The notes under the pieces were generated by a model. It searched no databases. It was not told the DNA's origin and worked only from the letters and a program-made list of their open reading frames with translations. Made by a program: the position numbers and the translations under genes. This document shows positions 1 through 8,218 of a stretch of DNA of 37,839 bases, one piece after another; position 1 is the first letter of the stretch; each line of letters starts with the position of its first letter. Origin of the DNA: Catenulispora pinistramenti (GTDB lineage Bacteria; Actinomycetota; Actinomycetes; Streptomycetales; Catenulisporaceae). The stretch is taken from NCBI RefSeq assembly GCF_018274385.1, contig NZ_JAAFYZ010000092.1:1-37839 (forward strand), in the 5' to 3' direction.

Positions 1-2
1 GC

Positions 3-434
3 CACACGCTGGAGGGCCAGCTCACCGCCCTGCTGCAGGCCCACCCTCTTTCCCCGATCCTGACCTCGATGCCCGGCATCGGAGTCAGGATCGCCGCAGC
101 CCTGCTAGTCACGATCGGCGACGGCCGAACCTTCCCCGACGCCGACCACCTGGCCTCCTACGCCGGACTGTCGCCGGCCACCAAGTCCTCCGGGTCCTCC
201 ATCAAGGGCGAGCACGCGCCACGGCGCGGCAACCGGCAACTCAAACGCGCCATGTTCCTCTCAGCATTCTCCGCACTCCACGATCCCGCCTCCCGCGCCT
301 ACTACGACCGACACCGCCACAGCGGCAAAACCCACACCCAAGCCCTGCTACGCCTGGCCCGCCGCCGCATCACCGTCCTGTTCGCCATGCTCCGCGACGG
401 CTCCCTCTACGAATCCCGCCCCGCCACCACTTGA
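3..434 (+). CDS. IS110-family transposase, C-terminal part (cut by window edge)
   Basis: The frame is open from the left edge and ends at a stop at 432-434, so only about 143 C-terminal residues are present. The visible part matches the Transposase_20 (IS116/IS110/IS902) domain: a 'MPGIGVRIAAALL' helix-hairpin-helix-like segment, then 'YAGLSPATKSSGSS' with the serine-rich segment in which this family carries its catalytic serine, then 'RGNRQLKRAM' and a basic C-terminus. IS110 elements use a DEDD/serine recombinase guided by a bridge RNA. Family knowledge places that RNA at the left end in the IS110 group, which would lie outside the window. An internal ATG at 69 is not the true start. Whether the element is intact cannot be judged. 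Confidence 0.85.
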   Translation, partial: HTLEGQLTALLQAHPLSPILTSMPGIGVRIAAALLVTIGDGRTFPDADHLASYAGLSPATKSSGSSIKGEHAPRRGNRQLKRAMFLSAFSALHDPASRAYYDRHRHSGKTHTQALLRLARRRITVLFAMLRDGSLYESRPATT

Positions 435-919
435 CGAAAACCATAGGGGCACATCGGGCTGACGACGCGACCGAGGGGAACGGACCGTAGCCACCTCTGG
501 GACCGCCGCCGCTGAGACTGACCCGGCCACCCGAGGGAACCGCGCTAGTTTCCCTGAGGTTGCCGAGGCCCGCCGGAGGCCCGGCCCTTCATCACAGTTT
601 TTGACCTTGCACTGACTTGCTGGAGTTGAAGAGGCCTGAGGTGCGGCGGGGTTGTGAACGCGCGAACCGGCAGCCGACAAACACACCCGCCGACCCGAAC
701 CCCGAACCGGCACAACTATGACCGAAGGCGTAAAAAGCTTTGAAACCCACACCCCAACCGCAACCCGGCCCGCGAACTCCAGCCCCCACAAGAAGATCCG
801 AGCCCCGCACCACCCCAGCCGCAAGAACAGCGTCGCTACGGGAGACCCCGGCTGGAACACGGCGGCGCCGGAGCTAAAACCGTTTACCAATCCTCCGCGA
901 ATCCAGCTAGGTTGCGGGC
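435..919. other. Intergenic stretch between transposase and ABC operon
   Basis: About 485 bp without a convincing gene. A frame from 718 encodes a proline/histidine-rich peptide that runs into the ABC ATPase gene out of frame and lacks a ribosome-binding site. The open frames on the other strand have arginine/alanine-rich composition typical of shadows. The IS right end should lie just after 434, but I cannot define its border. The last 40 bases hold the probable ABC promoter. Confidence 0.4.
883..913 (+). promoter_or_regulatory. Putative promoter for a leaderless ABC operon mRNA
   Basis: A TTTACC hexamer (883-888) and a TAGGTT hexamer (908-913) are 19 bp apart. The ATG of the ABC ATPase follows 6 bases after the second hexamer, and no Shine-Dalgarno sequence precedes it. 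Transcription would start at or next to the ATG, a common arrangement in actinobacteria. This is inferred from sequence only. Confidence 0.35.
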
Positions 920-1942
920 ATGGTCGACCTCTCCACCTCGCCCACCTCCGCCCGGACCGCCTCTTCGGAGGAGCCGCTGATCAAGGCCGTGGGCCTTCGC
1001 AAGGTCTTCCCGCCGACCAAGCGCGGCGGCGAACCGTTCACCGCCGTGGACGGCATCGACTTCGAACTCCGGCGCGGTGAGGTCTTCGGTTTCCTCGGCC
1101 CCAACGGTGCCGGCAAGTCCTCCACCATGCGGATGATCGGCTGCGTGTCGCCGGCGACCGGCGGCGAGCTGAGCATCCTCGGGATGGACCCGCGGGTCGA
1201 CTCCTCGAAGATCAAGGCCCGGCTCGGCGTGGTCCCGCAGGAGGACTCGCTGGACATGGAGCTGCGGGTCCGGGAGAACCTGCTGATCTACGGCCGTTAC
1301 TTCGGGCTCAAGCGGGCCGAGATCGCCGCGCGCACCGCCGAGTTGCTGGAGTTCGTGCAGCTCTCCGACCGCGCCGATTCCCCGGTGGAGCCGCTGTCCG
1401 GCGGCATGAAGCGGCGGCTGACGATCGCCCGGTCGCTGATCAACTCCCCGGAGATCCTGATCCTGGACGAACCCACCACCGGGTTGGACCCGCAGGCCCG
1501 GCACGTGGTCTGGGACCGGCTGTTCCGGCTCAAGCAGTCCGGCACCACGCTCATCCTCACCACCCACTACATGGACGAGGCCGAGCAGCTGTGCGACCGC
1601 CTCGTGGTCATGGACCACGGCCGGATCGCGGCTGAGGGCTCGCCGCGCGAGCTGATCGAGCGCTACTCCACCCGCGAGGTGCTGGAGATCCGCTTCGCGC
1701 CGGACGGCGCGGACCGCGCGGCGGCCGGGGCCGCGCTCGCCGCGCTGGTCGGGACCGGGGAACGCGGGGCCGTCGACCGCATCGAGGAACTCCCCGACCG
1801 GATCCTGCTCTACAGCGACGACGGCGAGGCCGCGCTGGCCGCCGTCCACGGCACCGGGACCGTGCCGGTGGCCTCGCTGGTCCGGCGCTCCTCGCTCGAG
1901 GACGTGTTCCTGCACCTGACCGGCCGGACGTTGGTGGACTGA
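920..1942 (+). CDS. ABC-2 type exporter, ATP-binding subunit (NodI/DrrA-like)
   Basis: 340-residue cytoplasmic ATPase that powers the two permeases encoded next to it. Visible motifs in order: Walker A GPNGAGKS near 60-67, Q-loop 'VVPQED' near 105, signature LSGGM near 159-163, Walker B 'LILDE' near 180-184, D-loop and the switch histidine in 'TTHYMDEAE' near 216. A roughly 90-residue C-terminal extension is typical of the drug/lipid exporter branch (DrrA, NodI). The gene ends 2 bp before the next start, so the three genes form one operon. The start at 920 is chosen because it gives the family N-terminus and sits just after a -10-like hexamer. The substrate is unknown; lipid, polyketide or glycolipid export are all possible. 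Confidence 0.9.
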   Translation: MVDLSTSPTSARTASSEEPLIKAVGLRKVFPPTKRGGEPFTAVDGIDFELRRGEVFGFLGPNGAGKSSTMRMIGCVSPATGGELSILGMDPRVDSSKIKARLGVVPQEDSLDMELRVRENLLIYGRYFGLKRAEIAARTAELLEFVQLSDRADSPVEPLSGGMKRRLTIARSLINSPEILILDEPTTGLDPQARHVVWDRLFRLKQSGTTLILTTHYMDEAEQLCDRLVVMDHGRIAAEGSPRELIERYSTREVLEIRFAPDGADRAAAGAALAALVGTGERGAVDRIEELPDRILLYSDDGEAALAAVHGTGTVPVASLVRRSSLEDVFLHLTGRTLVD

Positions 1943-1944
1943 CG

Positions 1945-2814
1945 ATGAGTGCTGTCACCCCGGTTCCCCCCGGCACCGTCGGCCCCACCGCCATCGGCCC
2001 CGCGTCGTCGCCGCCGATGGCGATCCGCGAGCTGCGCGGGCTGCTGACCAACTACCGGCGCACCTGGCGCGCCTCGATCGTCTCCAGTGTGCTGGCGCCG
2101 CTGCTCAGCCTGGTGGCGCTGGGCATGTCGCTTGGCAAGATCGTGGACGCCGGCCCCGGCGCGCACACCTTCGGCACGATCGACGGCCGTCCGGTGAAGT
2201 ACCTGCTCTTCCTGGCCCCGGCGCTGCTGGCCAACACGGCGATGCAGACCGCGCTCGGGGAGTCGATGTACCCGGTGATGTCGTCGATGAAGTGGCAGAA
2301 GACCTTCCACGCCTCGATCGCCTCGCCGCTGGGCTCGTTCGACGTCTTCCTCGGCCGGGTGCTGTTCGTGGGCCTGCGGGTGCTGATGAACTCGGCGATC
2401 TTCCTCGGCGTGATGACCCTGTTCGGGGCGGTCCGCGCGGCCGGGCCCGGCGGGCTCGGCGCGCTGCTGGCGTTGCCGGTGGCCGCGCTGACCGGGCTGG
2501 CGTTCGCCACGCCGGTGATCGCCTGGGCGGTCCTCCAGGACCGCGACACCGGGTTCTCCGCGGTGTTCCGGTTCGTGATGATCCCGATGTTCCTGTTCTC
2601 CGGGACCTTCTTCCCGGTGACGCAGCTGCCGCTGGTGATCCGTCCGCTGGCTTACGTCACCCCGCTGTGGCACGGCGTGGACCTGTGCCGCGGCCTGGCG
2701 CTCGGCACCGCCACCGCCGGCTCGGTGCTGCTGCACCTCGCCTATCTGAGCGCCGTGGTCGGCGCCGGGCTCTGGTACGGGGCCCGCACGTTCCGACGCC
2801 GGCTGAACCCTTAG
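1945..2814 (+). CDS. ABC-2 type exporter permease 1
   Basis: 289-residue integral membrane protein of the ABC-2 permease family (NodJ/DrrB-like). After a roughly 50-residue cytoplasmic N-terminus there are about six hydrophobic segments. The 'FVMIPMFLFSGTFFPVTQLP' stretch near 210-230 is the conserved region before the last helices in this family. It is translationally linked to the ATPase (2-bp gap) and to the second permease. With that permease it should form a heterodimeric transmembrane channel. The start follows directly on the ATPase stop. The transported compound cannot be read from the sequence. Confidence 0.88.
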   Translation: MSAVTPVPPGTVGPTAIGPASSPPMAIRELRGLLTNYRRTWRASIVSSVLAPLLSLVALGMSLGKIVDAGPGAHTFGTIDGRPVKYLLFLAPALLANTAMQTALGESMYPVMSSMKWQKTFHASIASPLGSFDVFLGRVLFVGLRVLMNSAIFLGVMTLFGAVRAAGPGGLGALLALPVAALTGLAFATPVIAWAVLQDRDTGFSAVFRFVMIPMFLFSGTFFPVTQLPLVIRPLAYVTPLWHGVDLCRGLALGTATAGSVLLHLAYLSAVVGAGLWYGARTFRRRLNP

Positions 2815-2826
2815 GAGGTGCGCCAG

Positions 2827-3657
2827 ATGACGAGCGCTGATCTGTATCCGTTCTCTCAGGCCCCGATCACCCGGCTGCTCCTCGGCCGCCGCGCCTTCGG
2901 CTCGATGGGCGGCGGCAAGGCCGGGGTGCTGATCGAGCGCAACGTGATGGTCTACCGCCGGGTGTGGGTGGCCATGGTCTCGGGCTTCTTCGAGCCCGTG
3001 TTCTACCTGCTGTCGATCGGCGTCGGGCTGGGCAAGCTGACCGGGGCGGTGGACGGCGTGCCGTACGCGCACTACGTCGCGCCGGGCCTGCTCGCGGTCT
3101 CGGCGATGAACGGCGCGGTGTTCGACGCCACCTTCAACGTCTTCTTCAAGATCAAGTACGCCAAGATCTACGACGCCATGCTGGCCACCCCGCTGCGGGT
3201 CGGCGACATCGCGCTCGGCGACATCATGTGGGCGCAGCTGCGGGGCCTGATGTACTCCGCGGCGTTCCTGGTGATCATGCTCGCGATGGGCCTGGTCCAC
3301 AGCTGGTGGGCGCTGCTGGCGCTGCCGGTGACGGTGCTGATCGGGTTCGCGTTCGGCGCGGTCGGGATGGCCGCCACCTCGTTCATGCGGTCCTGGCAGG
3401 ACTTCGACATGATCACCCTGGCCCTGATGCCGATGTTCCTGTTCTCCGGTGCCTTCTACCCGCTGTCGGTCTACAACCCGCAGATCAGGGTGCTGATCGA
3501 GGCGCTGCCGCTCTACCACGGCATCGACCTGCTGCGGGCCCTGACGCTGGGCCGGGTGCACATCGGCCTGCTGTGGGACGTGCTGTACCTGACGGTGATG
3601 GCACTGATCGGGGCGGCGGTGGCGGCCCGGCGGCTGGAGAAACTGCTGTTGACGTAG
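2827..3657 (+). CDS. ABC-2 type exporter permease 2
   Basis: 276-residue membrane protein homologous to permease 1. It has the same order of hydrophobic segments and the same 'ALMPMFLFSGAFYPLS' motif before the terminal helices. I choose ATG 2827 because a strong AGGAGG lies at 2813-2818, 8 bases upstream; the in-frame GTG at 2818 overlaps that ribosome-binding site. Two different permeases plus one ATPase point to a heterodimeric exporter. The TAG stop is the first of a series of in-frame TAG codons in a 15-bp tandem array (3648-3737), described separately. Confidence 0.88.
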   Translation: MTSADLYPFSQAPITRLLLGRRAFGSMGGGKAGVLIERNVMVYRRVWVAMVSGFFEPVFYLLSIGVGLGKLTGAVDGVPYAHYVAPGLLAVSAMNGAVFDATFNVFFKIKYAKIYDAMLATPLRVGDIALGDIMWAQLRGLMYSAAFLVIMLAMGLVHSWWALLALPVTVLIGFAFGAVGMAATSFMRSWQDFDMITLALMPMFLFSGAFYPLSVYNPQIRVLIEALPLYHGIDLLRALTLGRVHIGLLWDVLYLTVMALIGAAVAARRLEKLLLT

Positions 3658-3737
3658 CTCTCGCCGACGTAGCCGCTGGGGACGTGGGTGGTGCTGACGT
3701 AGGTGGTGCTGACATAGGTGTTGCTGACGTAGATCGG
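3648..3737 (+). repeat. Six imperfect 15-bp tandem repeats over the permease stop codon
   Basis: Units start at 3648, 3663, 3678, 3693, 3708 and 3723. The best matched unit is GCTGACGTAGGTGGT. The period is a multiple of three, so the permease stop TAG (3655-3657) recurs in frame at 3670, 3700, 3715 and 3730; the third unit has TGG instead. Copies 4 to 6 are closest to each other. Confidence 0.9.
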
Positions 3738-3777
3738 CTCGCACTTTTGTACTTCCCGCCGCCGTCAACCGGAGCGC

Positions 3778-3829
3778 TAATCTGAGCCGCCCATTTTCAG
3801 TGGTTCTTGGCCGCGGTCCGAACCGCGGC
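3778..3829 (+). promoter_or_regulatory. Putative -10 element and 5'-UTR hairpin before the CWB2 gene
   Basis: TAATCT at 3778-3783 resembles a -10 hexamer; no clear -35 is seen. A perfect 8-bp stem with a CCGA loop (GCCGCGGT, 3810-3817; ACCGCGGC, 3822-3829) ends one base before the ribosome-binding site GGGGAGG. Such a stem could affect access to the start region. Confidence 0.35.
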
Positions 3830-3847
3830 AGGGGAGGAAAGATCACT

Positions 3848-5899
3848 TTGACCCGCAATTCGAGGGCGGTCCGCGCCTTCACGGCGGCCGCCGCGGTCGG
3901 CGCCGCCACCGCGACCGGCGTCTGGGGCCTGGCGGCGCCGGCGGCGAACGCCGATTCCGCGGCCCCGCACAACGGACAGATCAGCTACAGCCAGGGCCAG
4001 GTCTGGTACGCGGTCAACCCGGACGGCACCGGGCAGCACATCGTCACCCCGTCCGGCGGCGGCTTCGACCCGACTGACTCGATCATGGCGCCGGTGTTCT
4101 CCCCGGACGGCACCAAGGCGGTGCTCCAGGATTACCCGAGCGGCGACCTGTGGATCTCGAACGCCGACGGCTCCGGGGCGCGGCTGCTCGACAAGGCGAC
4201 GGGCCCGGTCGTCGACAGCGTCAACGCGGCGGACATCTACCCGCAGTGGCTGGACGGTTCGACCGTCGTGTTCGAGCGGAACAACGGCGGCGGGTACTTC
4301 CAGATCAAGGCCGACGGCACCGGGCTCACCGCCTACCAGGCGCCCGGCGGCCTGACCGGGCAGCTGGTCCTCGGCCCGGGCGGTCTGGTCGCCGGGATCA
4401 CGAGCGATCAGGGCGGATTCACGCTCTCGGTCTACGACCCGGCCACGTCGAAGGTCGCGAAGGTGGCGAACGCCGACTCGGTCAGCTTCTCGCCGGACGG
4501 CAAGCAGATCGCCTACAGCCTGCAGGGCAGGGGCGGCAGCGACGAGATCTACGTCGCGAACGTCGACGGGACCTCGCCGAGGCAGCTCACGAGCGTGGCG
4601 GGCCAGGCCTTCCAGCCGGTCTGGTCGCCGGACGGCACCGAGATCGCGTTCCAGGAGCAGGCCGGGAACGGCAACAACCTGGACGTGATCGCGGCCACCG
4701 GCGGGACCCCGAAGGTCGTCCTCGCCAATGCCCAGCTCAGCGGAGGCAACCTAGCCTGGGACAACGGACCGCTCTACACCGGCCCGACCAACGCGCCCAG
4801 TCCCTTCCTGCCGCCGGTCACCCGGCCCACGATCGACCGCCTCGGCGGCGCCGACCGCGTCGACACCGCGGTGAAGGTCTCCGGCTACAACACCGGCGAC
4901 TACGGCAGCATGTCCTCTCCGCTCACTCCGACCACCGACGCCTCGACCGTGGTGCTGGCCCGCGACGACCAGTTCGCCGACGCGCTGTCCGGCAACGCGC
5001 TGGCGGTGGCCAAGAGCGGCCCGCTGCTGCTGACCGATCCGCACAAGCTCTCGTCGGAGGTCGCCAAGGAGCTGACCCGGGTCCTGCCGCCGGGCGGCAC
5101 CGTCTATCTGCTCGGCGGCGAGCAGGCGCTGTCCCCGCAGGTGGCGGCCCAGGTGACCGCGCTGGGCTTCAAGGTGGACCGGATCGGCGGGCCCGACCGG
5201 TACGCGACCTCGGTGCGCATCGCTCAGGCGATCGGCGGAACCCCGGGCAGCGTCGCGGTGGCGACGGGCAAGGACTTCCCCGACGCGCTGACCGCCGGGG
5301 CCGGCGTCGACGGCAACCGCGCCGGGAAGCTGGGCACCGGCGTCGTCCTGCTCACCGACGACGGCGTTCTGCCCAAGGAGACGAAGGACTACCTCGCGGG
5401 CATCAACCCCGACGTCAGCAAGGTCTACGCGGTCGGCGGCCAGGGCGTCGCCGCCGTGGCCACCGGGGAGCCGAGCTGGCACGGCAAGGTCACCGACCTG
5501 GCCGGTCGCGACCGGTATGCCACCGCCGCCGCGGTCGCGGGCAGCACGATGTTCCCGGCCGGGGGCACCGGCTCCATGGTGCCCGGCATCGCCACCGGCC
5601 GGAACTGGCCGGACGCGCTGTCCGGCGGTGCGCTGACCGGCCGCTGGAACTCGCCGCTGCTGTTGGCCGACGGCGCTTCGCTGCCGGCGGCCGAGCTGGG
5701 CTGGCTGAAGCAGCACGCGCCGATGACGAAGACGGTCGCGGGGCCCGGCAGCCAGCTGACCGGTGCGCTGCCGGTGTTCGGCGGGCCGTCCGCCGTCCCG
5801 GACAGCGTGATCACGCAGGTCGGTAGCGCGCTGTACGGCGCGGGCAAGTACGACGTCTTCGACAACCGGCACCTGGCGACGATCGTCGGACCGTTCTGA
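3848..5899 (+). CDS. Secreted beta-propeller protein with three CWB2 repeats
   Basis: 683 residues from a TTG start at 3848, chosen because GGAGG lies at 3833-3837 and a clean signal peptide follows ('TRNSRAVRAFTAAAAVGA...' ending in 'PAANA' before 'DSAAP'). An upstream in-frame GTG at 3800 would place the ribosome-binding site inside the gene. The N-terminal half carries TolB/PD40-like propeller repeats ('FSPDGTKAVL', 'FSPDGKQIAYS', 'WSPDGTEIAFQ'). The C-terminal half has three cell-wall-binding repeat 2 modules, each opening with 'RLGGADRVDTA', 'RIGGPDRYATS' or 'LAGRDRYATA'. CWB2 modules anchor proteins non-covalently to wall polymers, best known in clostridia. The product is probably an exported wall-attached scaffold or binding protein. 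It is followed by a strong terminator. Confidence 0.88.
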   Translation: MTRNSRAVRAFTAAAAVGAATATGVWGLAAPAANADSAAPHNGQISYSQGQVWYAVNPDGTGQHIVTPSGGGFDPTDSIMAPVFSPDGTKAVLQDYPSGDLWISNADGSGARLLDKATGPVVDSVNAADIYPQWLDGSTVVFERNNGGGYFQIKADGTGLTAYQAPGGLTGQLVLGPGGLVAGITSDQGGFTLSVYDPATSKVAKVANADSVSFSPDGKQIAYSLQGRGGSDEIYVANVDGTSPRQLTSVAGQAFQPVWSPDGTEIAFQEQAGNGNNLDVIAATGGTPKVVLANAQLSGGNLAWDNGPLYTGPTNAPSPFLPPVTRPTIDRLGGADRVDTAVKVSGYNTGDYGSMSSPLTPTTDASTVVLARDDQFADALSGNALAVAKSGPLLLTDPHKLSSEVAKELTRVLPPGGTVYLLGGEQALSPQVAAQVTALGFKVDRIGGPDRYATSVRIAQAIGGTPGSVAVATGKDFPDALTAGAGVDGNRAGKLGTGVVLLTDDGVLPKETKDYLAGINPDVSKVYAVGGQGVAAVATGEPSWHGKVTDLAGRDRYATAAAVAGSTMFPAGGTGSMVPGIATGRNWPDALSGGALTGRWNSPLLLADGASLPAAELGWLKQHAPMTKTVAGPGSQLTGALPVFGGPSAVPDSVITQVGSALYGAGKYDVFDNRHLATIVGPF

Positions 5900-5913
5900 C
5901 GCACGGCCGGACC

Positions 5914-5941
5914 AGGGGCCTTCCCGATCGGGAAGGCCCCT
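5914..5941 (+). terminator. Intrinsic terminator after the CWB2 gene
   Basis: A perfect 28-base palindrome (arms AGGGGCCTTCCCG and CGGGAAGGCCCCT around AT) starts 14 bases after the stop codon. No T-tract follows, which is usual for actinobacterial hairpin terminators. Three 9-bp repeats of GGTATCACG type follow at 5942-5968. Confidence 0.8.
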
Positions 5942-6006
5942 GCTATCACGGGTATCACAGGTATCACGAGACTTGACCGACGGGCCTTCGCGGAGTGGGG
6001 GAGTCC

Positions 6007-6546
6007 ATGGCGTCCGAGATCATCGTGGTCCGCGGGGCCGGCGGCTGGCGGGATCGCGCCAAGGGCTATGACGTGGTCGTCGACGGCGTGGTGCGCGGCG
6101 AGGTACGGGCCGGGCAGACCCTGTCCATCCCGGTAGCCTCGGGTCCGCACACGATCCGCATGGAGGTCAGCTGGACCTCGAGTGCGACGCTGACCGCCGT
6201 CGTCGGCGACGGACCGGTGGTCTTCGGCTGCTCGTCCGGACGGACGGATCCGTTGACGGCCGTCGAAGAGCATCCGGACTCTTACGTGGACATCTGGCGG
6301 GCGGCCAGCGTCGAGGAGGTCCAGGCCGGCGGGCCGATTCCGCTCGTCTCCACGCGCCGGCGAGCCGGATCGCTGCCGGTGCTGGCACTCGTCTGGCTGC
6401 TCGGGCTGATCCTGTTCGGGGTCGGACTCCTCGCCGGCGGGGGCGGCTGGCAGACCGTGGTCAAGACCGCCGGGCTGGCGATGTTCGTCTTCGCCTCGTG
6501 GACCGTTGCCGGCTACCGCGGACGGCTGACGCGCCGGGGCCGCTGA
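6007..6546 (+). CDS. Unknown membrane protein with N-terminal beta domain
   Basis: 179 residues; no family recognised with certainty. ATG 6007 is preferred over the in-frame GTG at 5995 because GGGGGAG lies just upstream of it. The first 110 residues look like a small beta-sandwich (alternating hydrophobic strands, 'VVVDGVVRGEVRAGQTLSIP', then 'GPHTIRMEV'), resembling PEGA-like domains. Two hydrophobic helices follow near residues 121-138 and 150-165, then a basic tail ('RGRLTRRGR'). The soluble part therefore precedes a membrane hairpin. It stands alone between the CWB2 gene and the siderophore operon. Confidence 0.6.
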   Translation: MASEIIVVRGAGGWRDRAKGYDVVVDGVVRGEVRAGQTLSIPVASGPHTIRMEVSWTSSATLTAVVGDGPVVFGCSSGRTDPLTAVEEHPDSYVDIWRAASVEEVQAGGPIPLVSTRRRAGSLPVLALVWLLGLILFGVGLLAGGGGWQTVVKTAGLAMFVFASWTVAGYRGRLTRRGR

Positions 6547-6679
6547 AGTCCCCACTTCGTTACGTGGCTCGCGGGTCGCGCCGCTGCGTCCGCGCTGGGC
6601 GTGTCGGTGGTCCGCGCTTCTGATCACGCGCGGGAGAATCACAGGCGGTAGTGATTCAGGTTGACTTCCGTGACGGGAG

Positions 6680-6698
6680 TTAGGTAAGCCTTACCTGA
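6680..6698 (+). promoter_or_regulatory. Iron box (IdeR/DmdR/DtxR operator) of the siderophore operon
   Basis: TTAGGTAAGCCTTACCTGA is a 19-bp near-perfect palindrome. It matches the IdeR/DtxR consensus TTAGGTTAGGCTAACCTAA at 15 of 19 positions, one of the differences being the neutral centre. It lies 26 bases before the first siderophore gene and 13 bp downstream of a TTGACT hexamer (6661-6666). Fe(II)-loaded repressor bound here would block transcription, so the operon should be on only under iron starvation. Confidence 0.88.
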
Positions 6699-6724
6699 TC
6701 TCTTGCCACGGATGGAGAACCGCT

Positions 6725-8218
6725 ATGCCCTCGCCCGCCCCGCCCGCCGACCGTTCGAACCCCCAGGCCGTGACATCCGGCGATGGGCTGGCGGGCCCGG
6801 CCAGTCCCGGCTCCCCCGTGAAGCTCTCGGCCACACAGCTCTCAGCCGCACAGCTCTCGGCCACGAAGATCCTGGCGCGGCAGGCGGCCCGCGAGTCGGC
6901 GGCCCGGACTTATGCGCGGCACCTGCCGATCGTGCCGGTGCGGGCGCAGGGCTCGTGGATCACCGGCGCCGACGGCCGGGACTATCTGGACTGCCTGTCC
7001 GGCGCCGGGACGCTGGCCCTGGGCCACAACCACCCGGCGGTGGTCGCGGCGATCCGGGCGGTCCTGGACAGCGGCGCCCCGCTGCACGTCCTGGACCTGG
7101 CGACGCCTGTGAAGGACGACTTCACCTCGGCCCTGCTGGAGGTGCTGCCCGCCGAGCTGGCCGCCGACTGCCGGATCCACTTCGCCGGCCCGACCGGCGC
7201 CGACGCGGTCGAGGCCGCGGTGAAGCTGGCCCGCACCGCCACCGGCCGCCGCGGCGTGTTCGCCTTCACCGGTGCCTACCACGGCATGACCGCCGGGGCG
7301 CTGGCGCTGACCGGCGCGAACGCGGTGCGCGACCCGGCCGGCGCGGGCGATGCGTACCTGACCAGGCTGCCGTTCCCGCATCCGTACCGCTGCCCCTTCG
7401 GGCTGGGCGGCACGCTGGGCGAGTCGGCCTCGGCCGCGTATGTCCGCACCCTGCTGTCCGACCCGCACTCCGGCACCGCGATCCCGGCCGCCGCGGTGGT
7501 CGAGCCGGTCCAGGGCGAGGGCGGCGTGGTCCCGGCGCCGGACGCGTGGCTGCGCGCGCTGCGGGCGACGACCGCCGAGTACGGCGTCGCCCTGATCGCG
7601 GACGAGGTCCAGACTGGTTTCGGCCGCACCGGCGCGCTGTTCGGCGTGGACCACGCCGGGGTGGTCCCGGACATCATGGTCCTGTCGAAGGCGGTCGGCG
7701 GCGGCCTGCCGCTGGCCGTGGTGGTCTACCGCGCCGGCCTGGACCGCTGGTCCGAAGGCGCACACACCGGAACCTTCCGCGGCGACCAGCTCGCCATGGC
7801 CGCCGGCGCCGCCACGATCCGGCAGATCGCGGCGGACGGACTGGCCGATCGCGCCGCACTGTTGGGCGACCGACTCATGGGACGTCTGACCGGATATCAG
7901 GCCCGTCATGCCCTGCTCGGCCAGATCCGCGGCCGGGGCCTGATGCTCGGCATGGAGATCGTCGACCCGACCGGTGAACCGGACGCCCTCGGCGCACTGC
8001 CGGCGGCACCGGCCACCGCCCGACGGCTGCGCGCGGAGCTGCTGGCCCGCGGCGTGATCGCCGAGCTCGGCGGACGGTACGGCGCGGTCCTCCGGCTCCT
8101 GCCGCCCCTCACGCTCGGCGACGACGAGGCCGACCACCTGCTGAGCGTCCTGGCACTCGCGCTCGACACGGTGTCGGAGCAGACGTCGCGCCGCGATTTG
8201 GAGGTGGCCGGTGTCTGA
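6725..8218 (+). CDS. dat: L-2,4-diaminobutyrate aminotransferase (RhbA/Dat-like), siderophore operon
   Basis: 497-residue PLP-dependent class III aminotransferase. Family knowledge and context indicate transfer of the amino group from glutamate to aspartate semialdehyde, giving L-2,4-diaminobutyrate for the next enzyme. Visible motifs are the 'DEVQTGFGRTG' PLP-pocket segment near residue 295 and 'LSKAVGGGLP' near 320, whose lysine forms the PLP aldimine. The start has GGAG 7 bases upstream. The N-terminus has an unusual linker of three pentapeptides (LSATQ, LSAAQ, LSATK) encoded by a 15-bp tandem repeat before the catalytic domain. The gene overlaps the decarboxylase by 8 bp, which favours coupled translation and a shared pathway. 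Confidence 0.9.
   Translation: MPSPAPPADRSNPQAVTSGDGLAGPASPGSPVKLSATQLSAAQLSATKILARQAARESAARTYARHLPIVPVRAQGSWITGADGRDYLDCLSGAGTLALGHNHPAVVAAIRAVLDSGAPLHVLDLATPVKDDFTSALLEVLPAELAADCRIHFAGPTGADAVEAAVKLARTATGRRGVFAFTGAYHGMTAGALALTGANAVRDPAGAGDAYLTRLPFPHPYRCPFGLGGTLGESASAAYVRTLLSDPHSGTAIPAAAVVEPVQGEGGVVPAPDAWLRALRATTAEYGVALIADEVQTGFGRTGALFGVDHAGVVPDIMVLSKAVGGGLPLAVVVYRAGLDRWSEGAHTGTFRGDQLAMAAGAATIRQIAADGLADRAALLGDRLMGRLTGYQARHALLGQIRGRGLMLGMEIVDPTGEPDALGALPAAPATARRLRAELLARGVIAELGGRYGAVLRLLPPLTLGDDEADHLLSVLALALDTVSEQTSRRDLEVAGV
6824..6868 (+). repeat. Three 15-bp repeats within dat
   Basis: Units at 6824-6838, 6839-6853 and 6854-6868 (CTCTCGGCCACACAG and close variants) encode LSATQ, LSAAQ and LSATK. 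They sit in the non-catalytic N-terminus. Confidence 0.85.

Noticed and set aside
718..1080. Possible small gene upstream of the ABC ATPase
   Set aside because: It has no ribosome-binding site, runs into the ATPase gene in a different frame, and shows no known motif.
3648..3737. CRISPR array
   Set aside because: The units are 15 bp, directly adjacent, without spacers, and no cas gene is nearby.
3663..3785. Pentapeptide-repeat protein encoded by the array after the permease
   Set aside because: Another frame reads as ADVGG-like repeats, but the frame starts inside the permease without initiation signals. The repeat is better explained as DNA slippage over the stop codon.
1810..3972. Long open frame antisense to the ABC permeases
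   Set aside because: Composition is dominated by Arg, His, Gln and Ala, and the clear ABC-2 permeases lie on the other strand.
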